Positions 1 through 7,682 of a DNA stretch of 24,698 bases are shown piece after piece (the stretch's first letter is position 1; every line of letters starts with the position of its first letter). The DNA is from JBEHYA01 sp048498415 (GTDB lineage: Bacteria > Pseudomonadota > Alphaproteobacteria > UBA9219 > RGZA01). The translations under genes and the position numbers were made by a program. The stretch lies in the NCBI GenBank assembly GCA_048498415.1, contig JBEHYA010000023.1:1-24698 (forward strand), in the 5' to 3' direction. The notes below the pieces were generated by a model. It saw only the letters and a program-made list of their open reading frames with translations, was not told the DNA's origin and did not search any database.

Positions 1-28
1 AATTTATAAAAAGGAATGCTCCCTAATT

Positions 29-182
29 TCCCTCTCCCCTTGCGGGAGAGGTTGCAAGAACTTAGGTTTGCGCCTTCGCAAGCCTTAGTTCTTGCTGGTG
101 AGGGGGTTTCTTCGCTCCGCTGGCTAACAACTCCCCCAGCATTCCCGACCCCTCACCTAACCTCTCCCTCAAGGGGAGAGGA
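29..182. repeat. Composite nested palindromic repeat
   Basis: This gene-free stretch is built from several inverted repeats. CCTCTCCC (31-38) pairs with GGGAGAGG (44-51). GCAAGAACTTAGG (54-66) pairs at 12 of 13 positions with the segment at 83-95. GGTGAGGGG (97-105) pairs with CCCCTCACC near 150-160. A final CTCTCCC...GGGAGAG hairpin ends near 181. Such elements are common between genes in alphaproteobacteria. A weak open frame across it reads only repeat sequence and is not a gene. Confidence 0.7.
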
Positions 183-271
183 ATACGAACAAGCTATCCG
201 CTAAAAATTTTCTGTAATAAAGCCCGCGCTTGCAAAAATAATTGGTGTGAGCGCTCAAACGCTTGGAAGAA

Positions 272-287
272 TGTTCCACGTGGAACA
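272..287. promoter_or_regulatory. parS-like 16-bp palindrome
   Basis: TGTTCCACGTGGAACA is a perfect palindrome. It matches 14 of 16 positions of the classic chromosomal parS TGTTTCACGTGAAACA, and the two changes are compensatory, so symmetry is kept. ParB-family proteins bind such sites near the replication origin. It lies in a gene-free gap, 31 bp beyond the stop of the leftward gene ending at 318. parA and parB are not in the window, so the role is inferred from the motif alone. Confidence 0.55.
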
Positions 288-317
288 CATAACGGGGTAT
301 GCAAAACGCCGCGAAAA

Positions 318-1718
318 TCAGTCGCCCAGCATGCGTTTGTTGGTCTTGATCTGCATCAGCGTGGCGAGCAACGGTGGCAGAAGTTTCGTGCGGTTTTCTT
401 CGTCGACGCGTTCGGCGGCGTTCACGGCCGACTGGAACGTATCGCGCCAGCGCTCGTCTTTATAATACTGCTTTTCGGCATAGGCCTTGAGGGCGAGGAG
501 CTGGCTTTGCTGGAAGGCCTGCGCGGGCGTCACGTGAATTTCGTTGAGCTTGCTCATCAGGCTGGTCGCGCGCTTGCTCTCGTTCTTCTTGACGAACACG
601 CTAATCAGCGCGGCATAGGCTTCGGCGCGGCGTTCGGGTTCCTTGATATCATCCACAAAATCCATGACCGGCGCGTAGTATTCGCGCTCCGCCAGTTCTT
701 CCAGCGCAGGGGCAACCACCCACGGGTTGCGATCCATCACGGCGCGCAGCATGGCAATCGTCGTGGCCGGGTCATCCATCAGGCCGGCGGCCATGACTAA
801 ATCCGGCGGCGTAGTCTCGGCGCGTTCTTCCGGCTTCACGGCGCTGTATTGTTCGGCCGCGGCCTTCTCGTAAATGATCTTGGCATCGCCCTTGCGGTCG
901 GTGAGGAACAGCGCCTGCGCGGCTAAACCTTTTTGCCAGTTGCACTGGTTGGTATCGACGTAATCCTTGATCTGGTCGGCGAGCAGCTTGGCGCCGTTAT
1001 TATCGCCCTGGCTCAACGTGATTTTCATCAATTCCGAAACCAGGTTCAACCGGTTGGTGCAGTCATTGATACGCTCCGCCATGCGCAGCGCCTGATCGAA
1101 CGCGCCGGTGAGCGCCAGTGTGCGCGCCAGAAATACGAACGAGTCCTGCGTATCCGGCGTCGCGCTGCTTTTACGCAATAACGATAAAAACGGCAGCACA
1201 ATCTCACGGGCGCGTTCCTGCTGACCGTATAAATAATAAGCAACCGCTAAACTCAGCCAGTCGGGCCGCGCGGCAGTCAGCGGCTCTTCAATCGGCGTCA
1301 TGAGGGTTTCGGTGCGATAGAGGAAGCAGGCTTCCGTCGTGGGGCCGGTCGCGGTGCTGATGCCGTATTCCGACAGGAAATCTTCCACATAACTGCCGCG
1401 CTCGCAAGAAAGCCCACGGATGCGGCTCTTGAATTCCATATAATCAAAATCGCCGATGAACTGGTTGGTAGAAAGCTGAACAGCCAGCGTGCTCTCGGGA
1501 TAATCGGCGATGATTTTTTTGATAAGGTCGTCGGCACCGCGCAGCAGGCGCACGGCTTCCCGTGTATCAAGGGTCACATTGGCGCGGCGCACCAGTTTGA
1601 TGGCTTCCACGAAGGTGCGGTTGGCATCTTCATTCGCTTCGCGGGCAAACGCAGGGAGCGGAGCAAAAAACATGCCCGCTACAAACACACCCACACACAA
1701 AATGGCTGAACGCCGCAC
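318..1718 (-). CDS. Secreted helical-repeat (TPR-like) protein, function unknown
   Basis: The protein is 466 residues. It starts with a Sec signal peptide (RRSAILCVGVFVAGMFFAPLPAFA, given here only as residues 2-25) that should be cut after AFA. The rest is rich in Ala, Leu, Glu and Arg, with repeated helix-pair patterns at about 150-420 (for example SFVFLARTLALTGAFDQALR), which is typical of TPR or SEL1-like scaffolds. I see no catalytic motif. The start codon is GTG; an AAGGG lies about 12 bases upstream and no better start is evident. It lies downstream of the amidase gene on the same strand, 186 bp away, with a 105-bp repeat between. A periplasmic scaffold or lipoprotein-independent assembly role is possible but unproven. 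Confidence 0.75.
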   Translation of the reverse strand: MRRSAILCVGVFVAGMFFAPLPAFAREANEDANRTFVEAIKLVRRANVTLDTREAVRLLRGADDLIKKIIADYPESTLAVQLSTNQFIGDFDYMEFKSRIRGLSCERGSYVEDFLSEYGISTATGPTTEACFLYRTETLMTPIEEPLTAARPDWLSLAVAYYLYGQQERAREIVLPFLSLLRKSSATPDTQDSFVFLARTLALTGAFDQALRMAERINDCTNRLNLVSELMKITLSQGDNNGAKLLADQIKDYVDTNQCNWQKGLAAQALFLTDRKGDAKIIYEKAAAEQYSAVKPEERAETTPPDLVMAAGLMDDPATTIAMLRAVMDRNPWVVAPALEELAEREYYAPVMDFVDDIKEPERRAEAYAALISVFVKKNESKRATSLMSKLNEIHVTPAQAFQQSQLLALKAYAEKQYYKDERWRDTFQSAVNAAERVDEENRTKLLPPLLATLMQIKTNKRMLGD

Positions 1719-1788
1719 GGCCCAAAACCCTTAGCTCAAGACGGGCGGTAAAATAGGGTATCGGCTTGCCCACCGCAAGGCGCAACGT

Positions 1789-1893
1789 CATTCCCCTCCC
1801 TTCGGGAGGGGTTAGGGGCGGGCAATCCTATCCATGGCGGGAATTCACATAAGGGAGAGGGTTTCCCTCCCCACCCCCTCCCGGCGGGAGGGG
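1789..1893. repeat. 105-bp dispersed palindromic repeat, copy 1
   Basis: The element starts with CCCCTCCCttcGGGAGGGG and ends with CCCCTCCCggcGGGAGGGG, with a less conserved AT-richer middle. The reverse complement of 17697-17801 aligns to it along its whole length, and both copies are 105 bp. It fills most of the gap between the amidase gene and the next leftward gene. Its hairpin ends could stop or stabilise transcripts. Confidence 0.75.
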
Positions 1894-1904
1894 CTTAAAA
1901 GTAG

Positions 1905-2729
1905 TTACGCAAACGGCGCGGCGTGCATGAGTTCGCCGAGTTCCCGGGCCAGCAGCCGGGCGACGCGCTGGCGTTCCGTGGGGCTGGCGAGCAGCTTTTC
2001 ATCCTTGGGGCTGGAGAGAAAGCCGGTTTCAATGAGCAGCGAGGGCACATCCGGCGCGCGCAACACGGCAAAGTTCGCCGCGCGCATGGGGTTTTCCAGC
2101 AAGCGCCAGTCATGGCCGATACCCGACACAATATGGCGCTTGGCCTTCAGCGCGGCGTTCCGGGTATGGCGCACAGTGAGATCCATGAGAATGGCGGCGA
2201 CATCCGGATCGGTATCCTTGAGTTCCACGCCGCCCACTTCATCCACGCTGTTCTCGCGTTTGGCGAGCTGGCGGGCGAATTCATCGGTGCCTTTATCGGA
2301 AAGGCTGTAGGCGGAAAGCCCGCGCGCATCGGAATCCGGGGCGCTGTCGGCATGGATGGAAATAAAGAAATCCGCCTTCGCTTCGCGCGCGCGGGCCACG
2401 CGTTCGGTGAGCGGCAAAAATTCGTCGTCGTTGCGGGTGAGCCGGGCGATGATGCCGGTTTTCTCGGAGAGCGCGGCGGCGCACTGGCGGGCGACATCCA
2501 GCGTCACATGCTTTTCCAGCGTGCCGCGGGTGCCAATGGCGCCGGGGTCGTGGCCGCCATGGCCGGGGTCGATCATGATGAGGCGCGGCGCCTTGGGCTT
2601 GCGTTCGGGCAGCACGGCCTTGCCTTTTTTAAGCTGGCCGGCCGCCCACAGCGGCGCCGGCAGCGTGAGGCTGAAGGTGGTGGCAAGGCCGAGACATAAA
2701 AGGCGACGCCGGGTAAGCTGCATGACCAT
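1905..2729 (-). CDS. N-acetylmuramoyl-L-alanine amidase (Amidase_3), Tat-exported
   Basis: This 274-residue zinc amidase cuts the amide bond between N-acetylmuramic acid and the stem peptide of murein, usually to separate daughter cells. The N-terminus TRRRLLCLG followed by a hydrophobic stretch and LWAAG is a twin-arginine signal, as in E. coli AmiA and AmiC. The Amidase_3 domain spans about 49-268. The expected ligands are visible: H57 in IDPGHGGHDPGA, E72 in LEKHVTLD, H126 in SIHAD and the catalytic E234 in LIETGF. There is no AMIN domain, so it is shorter than AmiC. ATG codons at residues 1 and 3 are both possible starts. The divergent gene at 2866 leaves a 136-bp shared upstream region. 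Confidence 0.93.
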   Translation of the reverse strand: MVMQLTRRRLLCLGLATTFSLTLPAPLWAAGQLKKGKAVLPERKPKAPRLIMIDPGHGGHDPGAIGTRGTLEKHVTLDVARQCAAALSEKTGIIARLTRNDDEFLPLTERVARAREAKADFFISIHADSAPDSDARGLSAYSLSDKGTDEFARQLAKRENSVDEVGGVELKDTDPDVAAILMDLTVRHTRNAALKAKRHIVSGIGHDWRLLENPMRAANFAVLRAPDVPSLLIETGFLSSPKDEKLLASPTERQRVARLLARELGELMHAAPFA

Positions 2730-2865
2730 TATTTCAGTTGATTAAACCAGGAGAATCGCTGCGCGAAGCGATAGCCAAGAATGATAAATGTTAGTGCTTT
2801 CTTCAATATGTTTTGCCAGTCTTAACAACTCATTAAACTGGCTCACTGTTACAGGCTGATCGCCG

Positions 2866-3642
2866 ATGATTGTTTTCCGCCGCCCTGCCACATTCCGCGC
2901 AATCGTTTGTTTTTTAATTCTCTTTGCCGCCGGCACCGGCCATGCGGCGCCCAATTCCTGTTCCGACGGCGCGGCGGCGATTGTCACAGTCACGCCGACG
3001 TTTGACGATGTGAGCTATGATTTCCGCGAATCAATGATGACCATCCGCCAGCTGGCCTCCAGCGGCGGGGTCAAGAATTCGCAGCACGTGGAATGGCCGG
3101 TGGGCCTTTCGGCCGGCGAACTGGCGGTGCGTTTGAACAGCCAGTTCCAGAGCAAACGCAACCCCTACGATAACAGCATCTGCGGTTCCATCCGCGGGCT
3201 GCAGATCGAAATCGGGTTTACCAAAAACATAATTTATGTCGCCAAGGAATTCCCCAGCCGGTCGTGCCCGTTCAAGGAAGTTCTGGCGCATGAAGAAAAA
3301 CACAAGGCGGTCGACCGCGCCATGCTGGATGAATTCGCTGCCAAAGCGCAGACCTATTTTGAAGACGTCGTAAAAACGATGGGCGTCATTCAGGAGAACG
3401 ACCCCGCGCGCATCGAGGCCGAGTTCAACCAGCGTTTGAACGTGAAATTGAACAGCTTTGTCGAGGAAATGAACGCCACGCGCATCCTGCGCCAGCAGGG
3501 CGTGGACAGCCCGGAAGAATACAAGCGCGTGAGCGCGGTGTGCGACGGGCAGGTGAACGATATCGTCGTGCAGCGCCTGCAGCTGATCGAAGACACCCGG
3601 AAGGCTGGATATGACGTGGGCGCGCCACTGGCCGGCAACTAA
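2866..3642 (+). CDS. Secreted HExxH protein, paralogue 1 (putative zinc protease-like)
   Basis: The protein is 258 residues. A signal peptide covers residues 1-27 (FRAIVCFLILFAAGTGHA). The mature part has a conserved WPVGLS motif near 77-82 and then VLAHEEKHKAVD, which places an HExxH zinc signature at H142-E143-H146. This layout, a beta-rich half followed by HExxH and a long helix, resembles DUF922-type predicted zinc proteases, but that family assignment is from memory of the pattern. Paired cysteines (C107, C134) may form a disulfide. The gene overlaps its paralogue at 3611 by 32 bp and is divergent from the amidase gene. It could work on periplasmic proteins or on the cell wall; the substrate is unknown. 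Confidence 0.75.
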   Translation: MIVFRRPATFRAIVCFLILFAAGTGHAAPNSCSDGAAAIVTVTPTFDDVSYDFRESMMTIRQLASSGGVKNSQHVEWPVGLSAGELAVRLNSQFQSKRNPYDNSICGSIRGLQIEIGFTKNIIYVAKEFPSRSCPFKEVLAHEEKHKAVDRAMLDEFAAKAQTYFEDVVKTMGVIQENDPARIEAEFNQRLNVKLNSFVEEMNATRILRQQGVDSPEEYKRVSAVCDGQVNDIVVQRLQLIEDTRKAGYDVGAPLAGN

Positions 3643-4417
3643 CGCTTTTCTTCTTTTGTTTTTAATGGGTGGCGGCGTGCCGGCCCACGCGCTTGTCACC
3701 TGCAGCGATGCTTCGAGCGTGCAGGTGGACGTCAAGCCCGTATATGAAGACATTCAATACGACTTCGGCAAATCGTTTCTGGAGGTCGCCCAGATTGCCG
3801 GCCGCGATGTAGGCAGCCTGGGCAACGACCGGCACGCGGAATGGCCGGTCGGCCTTTCCACCGCCAAGCTGTCGGCCAAGCTGGCCACGAGCGTGCAGGG
3901 CTATGCCGCGCGCGGCGCGCAGCCCGCCTGCGCCGCATTGAAAACCGTGACGATTGAAGTGGGGATGGTCGATAACATTGTGTATGTGGCCAGGGAATTT
4001 CCGCAAGATACCTGCGCGTTCAATGAAATTTTACGCCACGAAATGGTGCACAAGGAAGTCGACCGCACGTTTCTGGACGAATATGTAACGGCCACGCGCC
4101 AGTTTTTCCAGCAGATGGCGACAAGCATCGGCGTGGTGGAAGGCCCGGATTTCGATGCCATCAAGGCGCAGTTCAACGCGCAGATGGAAGATAAACTGGA
4201 AGAATTCGGCCAGCGCATGGAAGCCGAGCGCATCGCCCGCCAGCGCCATGTGGACGTGCCGGAAGAATATGCGCGCGTGAGCAACGCCTGCCGCGGCGAA
4301 ATCCCGCGCACGCTCGCAGGCCAACTGGGCGCCCTGCATTCCGGCCAGCCCTATCCGCCGCCGGTGGAAGAGGAAGATGACGACCGCGCGCCCAACCCGG
4401 CGGCGGAACAGAACTAA
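3611..4417 (+). CDS. Secreted HExxH protein, paralogue 2
   Basis: The 268-residue protein parallels the upstream gene across its length: signal peptide 1-27 ending VPAHA, then WPVGLS near 79-84, IVYVAREFP, and ILRHEMVHKEVD with HExxH at H143-E144-H147. The C-terminus adds an acidic, proline-rich tail (EEEDDDRAPNP). The start inside the first gene is supported by GGAAGG at 3599-3604, six bases before the ATG, and by the fact that only this start gives a full signal peptide. The 32-bp overlap suggests coupled translation and equal dosage of the two. Function is unknown; a heteromeric or redundant metalloprotease is one reading. Confidence 0.75.
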   Translation: MTWARHWPATNAFLLLFLMGGGVPAHALVTCSDASSVQVDVKPVYEDIQYDFGKSFLEVAQIAGRDVGSLGNDRHAEWPVGLSTAKLSAKLATSVQGYAARGAQPACAALKTVTIEVGMVDNIVYVAREFPQDTCAFNEILRHEMVHKEVDRTFLDEYVTATRQFFQQMATSIGVVEGPDFDAIKAQFNAQMEDKLEEFGQRMEAERIARQRHVDVPEEYARVSNACRGEIPRTLAGQLGALHSGQPYPPPVEEEDDDRAPNPAAEQN

Positions 4418-4420
4418 TCT

Positions 4421-4669
4421 TTAATCGCTTAAGGCTTGGCCGCGCGGACGTTTGCCGTTGGAGGGTTCGTTGGAAAACGCGCTGTTGCCGTCGTTCAGCG
4501 ATTCATCGGTACCCCACTCTTCGTTCGGGGCTTCGTCGGCGCGGCGGAGCCCCCGCATAATCCGTTCATCGCGGGCTTCTTCGCGGGCCATGCGTGTGCC
4601 GGCGATGGGGAGCTGCGGGTTCATGTTCTGGCGCATGCGGCGTTCGGCTTTTCGGATGGTATCTCGCAT
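4421..4669 (-). CDS. Small charged hypothetical protein
   Basis: The predicted product has 82 residues, is rich in Arg, Glu, Asp and Asn, and has no membrane segment or known motif. The first half is basic and helical (RKAERRMRQ), the second half is disordered and acidic (NEEWGTDESLNDGN). An AGAGG lies about eight bases before the ATG, which supports it as a real gene. It converges on the HExxH gene with a three-base gap. Open frames on the opposite strand exist but lack a good ribosome-binding site. I do not recognise the family. Confidence 0.5.
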   Translation of the reverse strand: MRDTIRKAERRMRQNMNPQLPIAGTRMAREEARDERIMRGLRRADEAPNEEWGTDESLNDGNSAFSNEPSNGKRPRGQALSD

Positions 4670-4771
4670 TTTTCAGCCTCTTACGTTCAGGTTTTCACCC
4701 GGCCAGTTTCATAAGGAACCGCTAAAATTTCCATACGGGGCATTGTGACATTGCCGCGCCGCGTCCATAAA

Positions 4772-5356
4772 TTAAAAACCGAACTGCTGCAGAAAATCTT
4801 CGAAGGATTTTTCCTTGTAGCTGCGGGGCGCTTTGTCACGGCTGCGTTTTAGCGTGTAATGCACGCCTTCATCCTTGAGCAGCTTGATCTTGAACGCCAG
4901 CCCGTCGCCGCCGAAACCGCCCAGCCCATGCGCAGCCACAATGCGCTGGCAGGGCACGATGTGCGCGAGGGTGCATTGCCTGCACGCCGTGCCCACCGCC
5001 CGGGCGGCGCGGGGATAACCGGCGCGCGCCGCGATATCGCCGTAGCTGGCCACTTTGCCCTTTGGCACGCGCATGATTTCTTCCCAGATATCTTTTTGCA
5101 ACGGCGTGCCGACCATGAGGAGCGGCGCTTTAACGAAATTTTTTGGGACCGTGCCTTTGGTGAACCGCGTGCGCGGCCATTCCATCTGCCAGAAGCTCAC
5201 CACATCAATCGCCTTGCGCCCGCGCAAATAGGAGACCCGGCACACTTCTTTTTCCGGTGTGATCGCCACGACAAAGCGGTGCGCGCCGATTTTGGCGGTA
5301 CCCCAGATGGCTTCACGCGGCGGGGTTTTGCTTTGGCGGATGGTGCGCGCTTTCAT
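4772..5356 (-). CDS. ogt: Methylated-DNA--protein-cysteine methyltransferase, divergent (PCQR)
   Basis: The C-terminal domain of this 194-residue protein matches O6-alkylguanine-DNA alkyltransferases: FVKAPLLMVGTPLQKDIWEEIMRVPKGKVASYGDIAARAG, described here by its key words TPLQKDIWE and GKVASYGDIA, then AVGTACRQ and VPCQRIV, then GLGGFGG. The acceptor cysteine is C136. The usual PCHR is PCQR here, so the histidine that activates the cysteine is replaced by Q137, and the Asn hinge a few residues earlier is also not evident. ATG at 5356 forms an ATGA overlap with the phzF stop; a longer frame to 5518 lies inside phzF and is unlikely. Repair activity is plausible but may be altered. Confidence 0.85.
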   Translation of the reverse strand: MKARTIRQSKTPPREAIWGTAKIGAHRFVVAITPEKEVCRVSYLRGRKAIDVVSFWQMEWPRTRFTKGTVPKNFVKAPLLMVGTPLQKDIWEEIMRVPKGKVASYGDIAARAGYPRAARAVGTACRQCTLAHIVPCQRIVAAHGLGGFGGDGLAFKIKLLKDEGVHYTLKRSRDKAPRSYKEKSFEDFLQQFGF

Positions 5357-6159
5357 GGCAGAAAAAGCGTGCCTGAGAGATAGGTAACAGCCCTGCCCGT
5401 CATATAGACGCGGCCATTCGCAAGGCGGCAGCGCAAGGTGCCGCCACGTGGCGAGAGCTGCGCGGCGGTGAATTCGGTTTTGCCGAGGCGTTTCGCCCAA
5501 TAGGGTACGAGATGGCAATGGGCGGAGCCGGTCACGGGATCTTCCGGCATGGCATCGCCGGGGCAGAAAAAGCGGCTGACGAAATCAACATCGTTGCCCG
5601 GCGCCGTGACGGAGACGCGCATCAGCTGGCCATTGATGGCGAGCTTCGACATGACCTCATAATTGGGTTCGATGGCGCGGATATCCGCTTCGTTATCAAA
5701 CACCGCTACGTAATCGCGGGCCATCAGGACTTCACGCGGGGTATGGCCGCCCAGTGCGGCGGCAAGTTCCGGCGGGATTTTATCCACCGGCCGGGGATCG
5801 CGTTCGGGAAAATCCAGCGTGAGTTCATCGCCCGCGCGGCGCACGAATAAATCGCCGGCCTTGCGCGTGATGAAGCGGATGGTATCGCCCTTAAAGCCCA
5901 GATGATTGAAGATCACGAAGGCCGAGGCCAGCGTGGCGTGGCCGCAGAGATCAATTTCTTCCAATACCGTGAACCAGCGGAGTTCAAACGCATCGCCTGC
6001 GTTCACAAAGAATGCGGTTTCCGACAGATTGTTTTCAATCGCGATTTTATGCAGCACGTCATCGGGCAGCCACGCCGGCAACGGCACCACCGCGGCGGGA
6101 TTACCTTTGAAGACCTGATCGGTGAAGGCATCAATTTGATAAAAAGGCAGTTCACGCAT
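5353..6159 (-). CDS. PhzF-family isomerase-like protein
   Basis: This 268-residue protein has the duplicated diaminopimelate-epimerase-like fold of the PhzF family. Visible landmarks are FKGNPAAVV (18-25), NLSETAFF with the catalytic glutamate E47, the DLCGHATLASA loop (about 70-80), and PEDPVTGSAHC near 204-214. PhzF of pseudomonads isomerises DHHA in phenazine synthesis, but most family members sit outside any phenazine operon and their substrates are unknown. No phz genes are nearby, so I give only the family name. It is the first gene of a two-gene unit; the stop overlaps the start of the alkyltransferase by four bases (ATGA). No clear Shine-Dalgarno is seen before the ATG. Confidence 0.92.
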   Translation of the reverse strand: MRELPFYQIDAFTDQVFKGNPAAVVPLPAWLPDDVLHKIAIENNLSETAFFVNAGDAFELRWFTVLEEIDLCGHATLASAFVIFNHLGFKGDTIRFITRKAGDLFVRRAGDELTLDFPERDPRPVDKIPPELAAALGGHTPREVLMARDYVAVFDNEADIRAIEPNYEVMSKLAINGQLMRVSVTAPGNDVDFVSRFFCPGDAMPEDPVTGSAHCHLVPYWAKRLGKTEFTAAQLSPRGGTLRCRLANGRVYMTGRAVTYLSGTLFLP

Positions 6160-6223
6160 GCGGGGAGTTATAGCTGATTTTGCACGGAGTTAGAATAAAA
6201 GCGAATTCCAATTATGTTTAGTC

Positions 6224-7525
6224 TTAACTGACGAAGTTAGATCTCTTATTTGCTGTCAAATCATAGATCTTTTCAAAAAATGGTCGGAGGATTCTATCAA
6301 ATTCCTTTTCATCGTCGTTTTTCAACTGATCTGTGTGAATTATTTTATCTTTGAATATTGGGCCAACAAACTGACCGGGCACACCCAGATAATAGTTTTC
6401 TAGTCCTATAACTCCGCACTCAATCGAAGCTGGAAGCGACAATTTTAAATGTTGAGTTCTGGCAGATACAGAACGACCTAGCCCAAATTTAAAGGACTTT
6501 TCAAAAGCGCCCATAGGTATGAAGGGATATTTTGCAAAAACACCCTCTGTATCCCCTCTTCTCTCAAAAATAAAAAACTCATTACTTAATAACCAAATTT
6601 CTCCGTTATTAAAAAGCTGAGTTGAACATATAAGCGCGTAATGATCAGGCTTGTAGCCGGTAAATTTATATTTAATAGCACCATACTTATTTAATGAATT
6701 TTGGCTTGGCGCTTGGCGATCATAATCACTTAAAAGGGGGAACACACATAAAGCAGAAATTAAATCTGTATTTAATATATCTACAATCGGTTTTTCAGGA
6801 ATAATACGGAGATAATAAAAATTATCTTTTGTATTCGTATAACTATATTTTGTTGGATCAGTAAAAAATCCTTGCTCACCATTTTTTACTAAAATTTCCT
6901 CTTTGGTGAAATAAGTTGCATCACAATAAGTCGATGGAATTTTTTCAAAATCCATTTTTTTGGCATCTGCCGAGGAACTTAAATAAGGCTTTAAAGCTTC
7001 TATAAATCTATTTTTTAACTGCGCTTTTTGATTCTTGATTTCATCCGCACTTGCTTCAGGCGAGAGATGGAATGTAATTCCGCCCCCCTTATGTCTGAGG
7101 TCAAAAGGCAGTTCTTCATATTTTCCATAATAAGAATTAAAGACCATTAAAAAATTAAATGTCGTTTTAGATTTTAACCCGTAGCCTAATTCTATTGCCA
7201 CGTTTGAATTAATTAGTTTTTTTGCAGTTGGATTTTCTGAAAGCTTGGCAAGCTCTGGTTTAACTTCACCAGTTAAAGTTACATCAGCAACAAATACTGT
7301 GCACTTATCGATTTTTTCTAAAATGATATCGACAAGATTAGGACTACCAGCCACACCTTGACGATCATAATCGAGATGAATTTTTTCTCTGGCTTCTGCT
7401 GTTGTAGGCTCATCAATATCTTCGGGTGTTCTAAGATGCGTTATTGCTTCCTTTAACGCGTCTCTTACTAAATATCTGCCAATTTTTGCGGGTGTATCGG
7501 ACTGCCATGACCAGAAAACTTTCAT
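6224..7525 (-). CDS. TIR-like domain protein, putative anti-phage effector
   Basis: The 433-residue product starts MKVFWSWQSDTP, a signature I associate with a TIR-like or nucleotide-binding domain frequent in defence islands. Within residues 1-150 follow DKCTVFVADVTL and INSNVAIELGYGL; the last carries the glutamate at the place where TIR NADases have their catalytic one. LPFDLRHKGGGITF follows. The remaining 250 residues are not recognised and may be a sensor domain. The gene is far more AT-rich than its neighbours and full of A/T runs, a sign of transfer. The start at 7525 begins exactly at the conserved motif; a longer frame to 7642 would run across the mobile-element border and is rejected. 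It lies 28 bp outside the left direct repeat. Confidence 0.65.
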   Translation of the reverse strand: MKVFWSWQSDTPAKIGRYLVRDALKEAITHLRTPEDIDEPTTAEAREKIHLDYDRQGVAGSPNLVDIILEKIDKCTVFVADVTLTGEVKPELAKLSENPTAKKLINSNVAIELGYGLKSKTTFNFLMVFNSYYGKYEELPFDLRHKGGGITFHLSPEASADEIKNQKAQLKNRFIEALKPYLSSSADAKKMDFEKIPSTYCDATYFTKEEILVKNGEQGFFTDPTKYSYTNTKDNFYYLRIIPEKPIVDILNTDLISALCVFPLLSDYDRQAPSQNSLNKYGAIKYKFTGYKPDHYALICSTQLFNNGEIWLLSNEFFIFERRGDTEGVFAKYPFIPMGAFEKSFKFGLGRSVSARTQHLKLSLPASIECGVIGLENYYLGVPGQFVGPIFKDKIIHTDQLKNDDEKEFDRILRPFFEKIYDLTANKRSNFVS

Positions 7526-7552
7526 GGTCGCCTGCCTAATCAGAATACATGA

Positions 7553-7563
7553 AATGGTGGACC
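7553..7563. repeat. Left direct repeat (candidate att site)
   Basis: AATGGTGGACC is an exact 11-bp copy of the sequence at the tRNA-Ala 3' end (16691-16701). Flanking bases do not match, so the shared core is 11 bp. It marks the shift from the AT-rich TIR-like gene to GC-rich element genes. Confidence 0.65.
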
Positions 7564-7682
7564 TGCCCAAGGAAACTTGGAACCAGCTTATTGAAGCACT
7601 GACGGATTGGGCCGTCATCCTCAAAAATCGCCCTATTAACAAAAATGTCCAACGACCGGCTATGAGGGCTATTCATGAATAG
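7554..7682 (+). other. Orphaned C-terminal tail of the serine recombinase (circle form)
   Basis: An open frame starts inside the direct repeat with M-V-D and continues LPKETWNQLIEALTDWAVIL to a TAG at 7680-7682, 42 codons. The recombinase frame at 16692 reads M-V-D through the other repeat copy in the same phase and then diverges into tRNA antisense sequence. Joining the repeats on an excised circle would restore a 557-residue recombinase ending in this tail. In the integrated state the segment has an ATG but no obvious ribosome-binding site. The segment looks protein-like (amphipathic, few rare codons). Its role in recombination is inferred. Confidence 0.6.

Noticed and set aside
16..204. 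Rightward 62-codon frame at the left end
   Set aside because: It consists entirely of the palindromic repeat sequence.
2742..2993. Leftward 83-codon frame overlapping the HExxH gene start
   Set aside because: It lies antisense to a clear signal peptide and across the divergent promoter gap, with no family pattern.
4436..4748. Rightward frames of 92 and 98 codons
   Set aside because: They are antisense to the small charged gene, which has the better ribosome-binding site, and show no coding pattern.
5357..5518. Longer N-terminus for the alkyltransferase
   Set aside because: It would lie wholly inside phzF; the ATGA junction at 5353-5356 gives a better start.
7526..7642. Longer N-terminus for the TIR-like protein
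   Set aside because: It crosses the element border, and the conserved FWSWQSD motif starts right after the ATG at 7525.
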